From positions 1-64,000 of the forward strand of contig CAUHNN010000010.1 in the NCBI GenBank assembly GCA_959607715.1: a stretch of DNA of 64,000 nt. The letters are read 5' to 3'. Under the pieces are notes generated by a model. That model did no database searches, was not told the DNA's origin, and worked only from the letters and a program-made list of their open reading frames with translations. Origin of the DNA: an uncultured Eggerthella sp. GTDB lineage: Bacteria; Actinomycetota; Coriobacteriia; Coriobacteriales; Eggerthellaceae. Both the position numbers and the translations under genes were made by a program. Shown one piece after another: positions 59,999-64,000 of the stretch (position 1 is the stretch's first letter; every line of letters starts with the position of its first letter).

Positions 59999-61705
59999 CT
60001 AGCGGCGCTTCGCCTCGGCTTCACGCTCGCGCTGCGCCTCTTCGCGGGCGAGCAGCGTGCGGGCGTGGTCGATCGCGTCGTCGATGTTGCCGCGGAAGTT
60101 GTCGCGGCCCACCAGATCCACGAACCCGGCGCGCTCCATGGTCTTCATGGGCTGTTCGTTGGCGTGCGAGAAGATGAGGCTCACACCGTTTTCCTTGCAG
60201 TACTCGTAGAGGTTCTCGAGCGCGTTCATGCCGGTCGAATCGAGAGAGGGAACCCCGCGCATGCGGATGATCAGGTACTTCGTGAACGACTTGACCGAGA
60301 TGTCGGAAATACGCTCAGTCATGCCAAAGAACATCGGACCGTTGATCTCGTAGACGCGCACGCTTTTGGGCAGCTCGCGCAAATGCGTAACCTCGGAGTT
60401 CTCGTCGCAGTAGTAGCGCCAGCCCTTCACTTCGGTTTCCTCGCTGATCATCTTCATGAAGAGGACGACCGTGATCGTCATGCCGACCGCAATGGCGAGC
60501 ACCAGGTCGAAGACGATGGTGAGCGTGAAGGTGATGAGAAGGGTGGCGACGGCGCCTTTCGATGCGGTTTTGCACAGATGGACGAAGTTGCGCCATCCGG
60601 ACATGTTGTAGGCGACATGGAGGAGGATCGCGGCGATGGTCGGCATCGGGATGAGTGCGGCGTAGGGCATGAAGAAGGCGATGACGATGAGTAGGATGAG
60701 GGCATGGGTCATGCCGGCGATCGGCGTGCGGCCGCCGCTTTTCACGTTGGCGGCGGTGCGGGCGATGGCGCCGGTCGCGGGGATGCCGCCGAACAGGACG
60801 GAAGCGATGTTGCCCGTCCCCTGAGCGACGAGCTCCATGTTGCAGCGATGATGCGAGCTGATCATCGAGTCGGCGACGACGCAGGAAAGCAGCGATTCGA
60901 TGGCGGCGAGGATGGCGATGGTCATGCCGTTGGCGAGCTGATCCCTGAATAGGTCGAGGGAAAGCTCGGGAACGTAGAGAGAGGGCATGCCGCTTTGGAT
61001 AACGTAGAGGTCGCCGATGGTGGCGACGCTCATGCCGCAGACGTCGACCATGACGATGCCCACGATCAAGGCGACGAGCGAGCTGGGGATCTTGTCGGTG
61101 ATCTTGGGCCACGCGAACAGCACGACCAGGCAGGTGATGCCCACGACGAGAGCCTGCCAGTTGAAAGACGGCAGGCTCATCGCGATTGCCTGCACCTTGT
61201 CGATCGCATCGACGGTCGGCATTCCCTCTGGGAAGGTGAGTCCCATGAGATCCTTCACTTGACCGATGACGAGGGTCGCTGCGATGCCGGTGGTGAAGCC
61301 GGTGGTGATGGTGTAGGGTACGAAGCGGATGATGGCCCCGAGCTTGAGCGCACCCATCACGATGAGCGCGACCCCCGCGATGATCGTCGCCGCGAACAGG
61401 CCGTCGAGCCCATCGGTGGCAACGATGCCGGCGACGATAGTGGCGAAGGCGGCGGTGGGTCCGGATATCTGAACGCGGCTGCCACCGAGGAAGGCGATCA
61501 GGAAGCCGGCGACGATGGCGGTGTAGAGGCCCTGCTCGGGTCCGACGCCCGAAGCGATGCCGAGGGCAATGGAGAGGGGCAGTGCGACGATGGCGACCAT
61601 GATGCCCGAGACGATGTCGCGCGGGATCTGCCGTTTCAGCTCTTCTTTGCTCGTGTGCTTGATGACGCTGAAGAGGATGGGCTTGATCTTGTCGCGCTGC
61701 TGCAT
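59999..61705 (-). CDS. SulP family anion transporter
   Basis: 568 aa: membrane domain of 12-14 helices with ALGIASGVGPEQGLYTAIVAGFL and RVQISGPTAAFATI (SulP signatures), and GGIPATGAIARTAANVKSGGRTP; then a cytoplasmic STAS domain from about residue 440 (SVRVYEINGPMFFGMTE, SLDSTGMNALENL). It would import sulfate, bicarbonate or a dicarboxylate; which one cannot be told. It lies beside the sulfur-handling rhodanese genes, a weak hint for sulfate. Encoded just before the edge of the putative element. Confidence 0.93.
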   Translation of the reverse strand: MQQRDKIKPILFSVIKHTSKEELKRQIPRDIVSGIMVAIVALPLSIALGIASGVGPEQGLYTAIVAGFLIAFLGGSRVQISGPTAAFATIVAGIVATDGLDGLFAATIIAGVALIVMGALKLGAIIRFVPYTITTGFTTGIAATLVIGQVKDLMGLTFPEGMPTVDAIDKVQAIAMSLPSFNWQALVVGITCLVVLFAWPKITDKIPSSLVALIVGIVMVDVCGMSVATIGDLYVIQSGMPSLYVPELSLDLFRDQLANGMTIAILAAIESLLSCVVADSMISSHHRCNMELVAQGTGNIASVLFGGIPATGAIARTAANVKSGGRTPIAGMTHALILLIVIAFFMPYAALIPMPTIAAILLHVAYNMSGWRNFVHLCKTASKGAVATLLITFTLTIVFDLVLAIAVGMTITVVLFMKMISEETEVKGWRYYCDENSEVTHLRELPKSVRVYEINGPMFFGMTERISDISVKSFTKYLIIRMRGVPSLDSTGMNALENLYEYCKENGVSLIFSHANEQPMKTMERAGFVDLVGRDNFRGNIDDAIDHARTLLAREEAQREREAEAKRR

Positions 61706-61803
61706 GAAGTTCCTTTCGTGCTTGATCGTGCGTGATGACGGACGGGTTATGCTGGTCGTTAGGCGTTTTTGAGACGCAGATTCAACATTATACGCAACGC
61801 GGA

Positions 61804-61827
61804 GCGCCTTAGGAAGGTGCGTTTTTT
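61804..61827 (+). terminator. Terminator-like hairpin upstream of the phosphatase remnant
   Basis: GCGCCTT-AGG-AAGGTGC (one G-T pair) then GTTTTTT. No plus-strand gene ends here, so it may be an attenuator in the leader of the broken phosphatase gene or end a small RNA. In the 196 bases from 61706 to 61901 nothing else is seen. Confidence 0.45.
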
Positions 61828-61901
61828 GCCACTTTGTTGTGGTAGCGTGATCGCCGATCCGTCATCGAGCCGGAAGGCCACCCACGCGAATCGAGGTCCC
61901 C

Positions 61902-61940
61902 ATGCATCGCATCCTGTTCGTCTGCCACGGCAGTATCTAA
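61902..61940 (+). pseudogene. 5' end of a low-molecular-weight protein-tyrosine phosphatase gene, cut off
   Basis: ATG CAT CGC starts the peptide MHRILFVCHGSI and then TAA. ILFVCHGNICRSPMAE is the invariant N-terminus and P-loop of this phosphatase family. The gene thus stops in the middle of its catalytic loop, after the codon for Ile, where Cys-Arg-Ser should follow. The sequence after base 61937 is unrelated. An insertion at the P-loop codons explains this best. Confidence 0.7.
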
Positions 61941-61941
61941 C

Positions 61942-62020
61942 AGCAAGGGTAAACCGCTTCGTAAATGAGTGGTTTGCCCTTTTCCCTTGCTCGCTATGCA
62001 ACTTTTTTGCAACTTTTGAA
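61942..62020. repeat. Nested inverted repeats and direct repeats at the putative element edge
   Basis: AAGGGTAAACC (61945-61955) pairs with GGTTTGCCCTT (61971-61981, one G-T), nested inside AGCAAGGG/CCCTTGCT (61942-61949, 61984-61991). The 10-base direct repeat TGCAACTTTT follows at 61997-62006 and 62008-62017. Such repeats are common in recombinase arms at element ends. The inner hairpin with its TTTT could also be a terminator. Confidence 0.5.
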
Positions 62021-62033
62021 TAGGATGGTTCCT

Positions 62034-62369
62034 CTAGCCACGTCGCTTTGCCAGCGCGTCTCTAAGCGCCCGAAGCACCTCGATGGCCACGGGAAGCTCG
62101 TCGGCCTCGAACGAGTCCAGAACCTCCTGCACCTCCGCTGAAAGCGCCGCCTTATCCGGTTTCGGGGCATCGGACAGAAGAGCGTCCGTGCCGACCGAAA
62201 GCTCGTCTGCAATCTTCGTCAGCACTGGCAGGCTCAGCTTGGTATTTCCGGTCTCGATGTGGCTCATGTGCGTGACGGAGATGCCGACCCTTCCCGCCAG
62301 CGCTTCCTGCGACAGCCCGCACGCCTTGCAATACCGCCGTATACGTTGGCCTATCTCGAAATACCTCAT
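62034..62369 (-). CDS. XRE family repressor-like regulator
   Basis: 111 aa. Start at the ATG at 62369 (MRYFEIGQRI); 62384 is an alternative. The Cro/C1 HTH spans about residues 6-60: IRRYCKACGLSQEALAGRVGISVTHMSHIETGNTKLSLPVLTKIADEL. The C-terminal 45 residues are acidic and helical. It is the first complete gene inside the putative element and faces the phosphatase remnant. It may control excision, or the lipoprotein gene behind it, through the palindrome at 62433-62448. Confidence 0.88.
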   Translation of the reverse strand: MRYFEIGQRIRRYCKACGLSQEALAGRVGISVTHMSHIETGNTKLSLPVLTKIADELSVGTDALLSDAPKPDKAALSAEVQEVLDSFEADELPVAIEVLRALRDALAKRRG

Positions 62370-62403
62370 ATCGTCACCGCCCATCAAAATCAAGTTTCCT
62401 TGA

Positions 62404-62448
62404 ATCGTATGGGCGAGTCATCTTAAGTACAATAGCCTGTGTAGGCTA
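62404..62448 (-). promoter_or_regulatory. Promoter and operator of the XRE gene
   Basis: Minus strand: TTGTAC (62432-62427), 17 bases, TACGAT (62409-62404). The dyad TAGCCT-GTGT-AGGCTA (62433-62448) lies against the -35. This fits autorepression, or control of the divergent lipoprotein gene. Confidence 0.6.
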
Positions 62449-62637
62449 AAGTATGCCTTTGTAGTTCAATTCTTGTTAAGCGCATCGAAGATGCGCCGAA
62501 CGAGGATTGGGCTGGGCGCGACGAAAGACCGAGAATTATGGAGGGGCGGTGCTTCATGCGAGCACCCGCAGACCCGCCTTCCGCGGACGGAGGTTGCGCC
62601 GGGCTGTCGAAGGGTCATGACAAGGAGGAATGCAGAC

Positions 62638-63438
62638 ATGAAAAGGAAGATGACGGTTGTCGTGGGGGCGCTCGCCGCTGCGGCCCTCGCGGTGTCACTC
62701 GCCGGCTGCTCCGGTGGGGAGGATGTCAAAAAGGCGGAGGAGCCCGTCTCCGCTTCGCAGGCGTTCAACGCGAAGGGGGTGTGGTTCCGCTCGTCGGACG
62801 CGCCCGAGAAGGACGAGAAGGTGTCCGAGGTGTTCGTGTTCGACGGGGCGGGCAACGTCACCGTGTACAAGACCGACCTCACCTACGGGGACCTGAACGG
62901 CAAGTCCGAAGACGAGATTGTCGACATCGCCAAGCAACAGGACGAGGAGGTTTTCAACGCCACCCGCGATAGCAGGATAGACGAACTCAACGCCGAGATC
63001 GGGAACCGCACGAGGGACAACGCCAACCCTCAAGAGGGCTTGGACATGCTAGAGGAGCAGAAGGAGCGCTACGCGGACGACCCCGAGGCCCTTGCGGCTA
63101 TTCAAGCGGAGGGCGAGGAGCTTCAGGCGGAGGTTAACGAGAACGATGAGGCGATTCAGAGGATGAAGGACAAAATCGCCGAGTTGGAGGCGGGCTACAC
63201 CGCTCCCGGGGCTCAGCCCTTCACGCTTCATGTGGAGACCGACGGCACGGGCAACAACGCCGAGAGCGAGGACCTCGGATACGGGACCGAGTCCATCGAG
63301 CTCACGACGCAGAGCATGGGGTGGACGGTCTACGACTTCTACTTCCTCGGCTATGATGGTCTGTACACTATCGTCGAGCAGGGGCATCACGGGTTCATCC
63401 TCGATACGCCCGGAACCGAAGGAGTAGAGGTCGATTAG
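62638..63438 (+). CDS. Lipoprotein with coiled-coil segment, unknown function
   Basis: 266 aa. Signal peptide with lipobox VSLAGC, lipidated Cys24, and CAAGGAGGAATGCAGAC before the ATG at 62638; a longer open frame upstream is rejected. Residues 30-100 are beta-rich (GVWFRSSDAPEKDEKVSEVF, then GNVTVYKTDLTYGDL); residues 110-190 are a charged coiled coil (IDELNAEIGNRTRDN and DEAIQRMKDKIAELEAGY); the C-terminal part is again beta-rich with aromatic YDFYFLGYDGLY. No family is recognised. It is 2 bases before the next gene, so the pair forms a cell-surface unit inside the putative element. Confidence 0.85.
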   Translation: MKRKMTVVVGALAAAALAVSLAGCSGGEDVKKAEEPVSASQAFNAKGVWFRSSDAPEKDEKVSEVFVFDGAGNVTVYKTDLTYGDLNGKSEDEIVDIAKQQDEEVFNATRDSRIDELNAEIGNRTRDNANPQEGLDMLEEQKERYADDPEALAAIQAEGEELQAEVNENDEAIQRMKDKIAELEAGYTAPGAQPFTLHVETDGTGNNAESEDLGYGTESIELTTQSMGWTVYDFYFLGYDGLYTIVEQGHHGFILDTPGTEGVEVD

Positions 63439-63440
63439 GG

Positions 63441-64000
63441 ATGGAGCGGCTGAGAGGATGGCTCGCCTCCCATAGGGTACAAGCGGCCGCCGCGGCGGCC
63501 GCGGCGATCATCCTCGCACTGTGCCTAGGGGTCTTCTTCGTCGGCGGGTCTTCCCCGGACGGAAAGGCAGACGCCGCGGGTTCCGATGCCTCCGGCGGGG
63601 ACGGCGCCGATGAAAGAGGGGGAAGCGCTTCTGCCGACGGCAAAGAAGGCGGCCCGCCCGCCGAGGCTTCCGAGGGCGAATCCTCCTCTTCTGATTCCAA
63701 ATCCGGAAGCAAGGGTCCCTCCAGCCCAAACTCTGGAAATTCCAATTCTGGAAACTCTGGAAACAGCGGTTCCAACTCCGGCTCTTCCAGCAACACCGGA
63801 AACTCTGGCGGTTCCGACAAGCCGAGCAAACCTGCTCACCAGCATTCGTGGAAACAGCACACCGCACAGAAGTGGGTGTCCAACATGGTGACGGTTCCCG
63901 ACTATGAAACCCAGAAGGTCGCTGTAGGAACTCGTTACATCTTCTTCTACGACGGTTATACCACTACGAGTGACACCGACGCTGAAAACCACGCTATGGA
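63441..64000 (+). CDS. Membrane-anchored repeat protein, 3' end outside the window
   Basis: About 186 codons visible and still open at base 64000. Residues 13-35 are one membrane helix (AAAAAAAIILALCLGVFFVGG), a signal anchor. Then comes a linker of about 95 residues of Ser, Gly, Asn, Asp and Glu, with repeats of NSGNS type, that would span the wall. The visible end has HQHSWKQHTAQKWVSNM and VPDYETQKVAVGTRYIFFYDGY, similar in style to His/Trp/Tyr-rich surface modules of gut Actinobacteria. Function unknown; probably acts with the lipoprotein encoded just before. Confidence 0.8.
   Translation, partial: MERLRGWLASHRVQAAAAAAAAIILALCLGVFFVGGSSPDGKADAAGSDASGGDGADERGGSASADGKEGGPPAEASEGESSSSDSKSGSKGPSSPNSGNSNSGNSGNSGSNSGSSSNTGNSGGSDKPSKPAHQHSWKQHTAQKWVSNMVTVPDYETQKVAVGTRYIFFYDGYTTTSDTDAENHAM

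Noticed and set aside
63483..63502. 20-base perfect GC palindrome near the start of the anchored protein gene
   Set aside because: It arises from a run of GCG/GCC alanine codons in the membrane helix and is inside coding sequence, so an operator role is unlikely.
1..64000. CRISPR array, rRNA or tRNA genes, complete insertion sequences
   Set aside because: None was found by eye; no regularly spaced repeats and no transposase or integrase genes lie in this window.

Overview
The window is about 60% GC, gene-dense chromosome of an anaerobic, gut-type actinobacterium, most likely class Coriobacteriia (Eggerthellaceae/Slackia-like). This placement is an inference from gene content: a FabK-type FASII operon with a fused AccD-AccA, DapL, a fused TRAP-TAXI permease, a CaiA-like acyl-CoA dehydrogenase, SMR and MATE pumps, and no respiratory or flagellar genes in view. 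Most genes are ordinary chromosomal ones. Only the last 2 kb or so looks like inserted DNA.

Layout. 1-1.8 kb: 3' part of uvrB. 1.9-10.5 kb: fatty-acid block, with a DegV/FakB-type fatty-acid-binding protein behind a perfect palindrome, a FabT-like MarR regulator, then acpP-fabK-fabD-fabG-fabF-fabZ-accDA, almost all overlapping or abutting. fabH, accB and accC are not here. 10.6-14.5 kb: a 94-aa unknown protein, an NSS symporter, and a BmrR-type MerR regulator divergent from a paired SMR pump with a textbook 19-bp-spacer operator. 14.5-17.0 kb: Fic AMP-transferase, a gene fragment, an unknown protein, and an orphan antitoxin whose toxin is cut to about 10 codons. 17.0-19.6 kb: cupin, carboxymuconolactone-decarboxylase-like protein and Fe-alcohol dehydrogenase, divergent from an AdhR-like MerR regulator, again with a 19-bp-spacer operator. 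19.7-24.4 kb: trmO, dtd, MATE, a thioesterase and dapL.

24.5-27.0 kb: preQ1 operon queD-queE-queC-queF, with a possible riboswitch in its leader. 27.1-36.6 kb: YigZ, rhomboid protease, HelD-like helicase, HIT protein, an SOS-controlled Y-family polymerase with a YolD-like partner, a Ski2-like helicase and a 2-hydroxyacid dehydrogenase. 36.9-45.3 kb: acyl-CoA dehydrogenase, RmlD-like reductase, TRAP-TAXI importer with divergent LysR and an MBL hydrolase, flavodoxin. 45.3-50.8 kb: membrane-anchored UspA fusion, thiamin salvage (thiM, MTH1187-type protein, thiE), TetR with an HsmA-like membrane protein over twin palindromes, DUF454 and nitrilase-family proteins. 50.8-61.7 kb: CDF metal transporter, a tandem pair of unrecognised paralogues, an MFS-CBS fusion, aroE, a CoA-disulfide-reductase-rhodanese fusion with a second rhodanese, and a SulP transporter.

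61.9-64.0 kb: a low-molecular-weight protein-tyrosine phosphatase gene is broken after its 12th codon (CHGSI then stop). It is followed by hairpins, direct repeats, an XRE repressor, a coiled-coil lipoprotein and a repeat-rich anchored protein that runs off the end. This looks like the left edge of an integrated element.

The least explained parts are the tandem unknown genes at 52.3-54.7 kb, the element edge at 61.9 kb, the roughly 155-residue N-terminal extension of AccDA, the domain fusions (UspA with a 3-TM module; MFS with CBS) and the hairpin that holds the ribosome-binding site of the orphan antitoxin in its loop.
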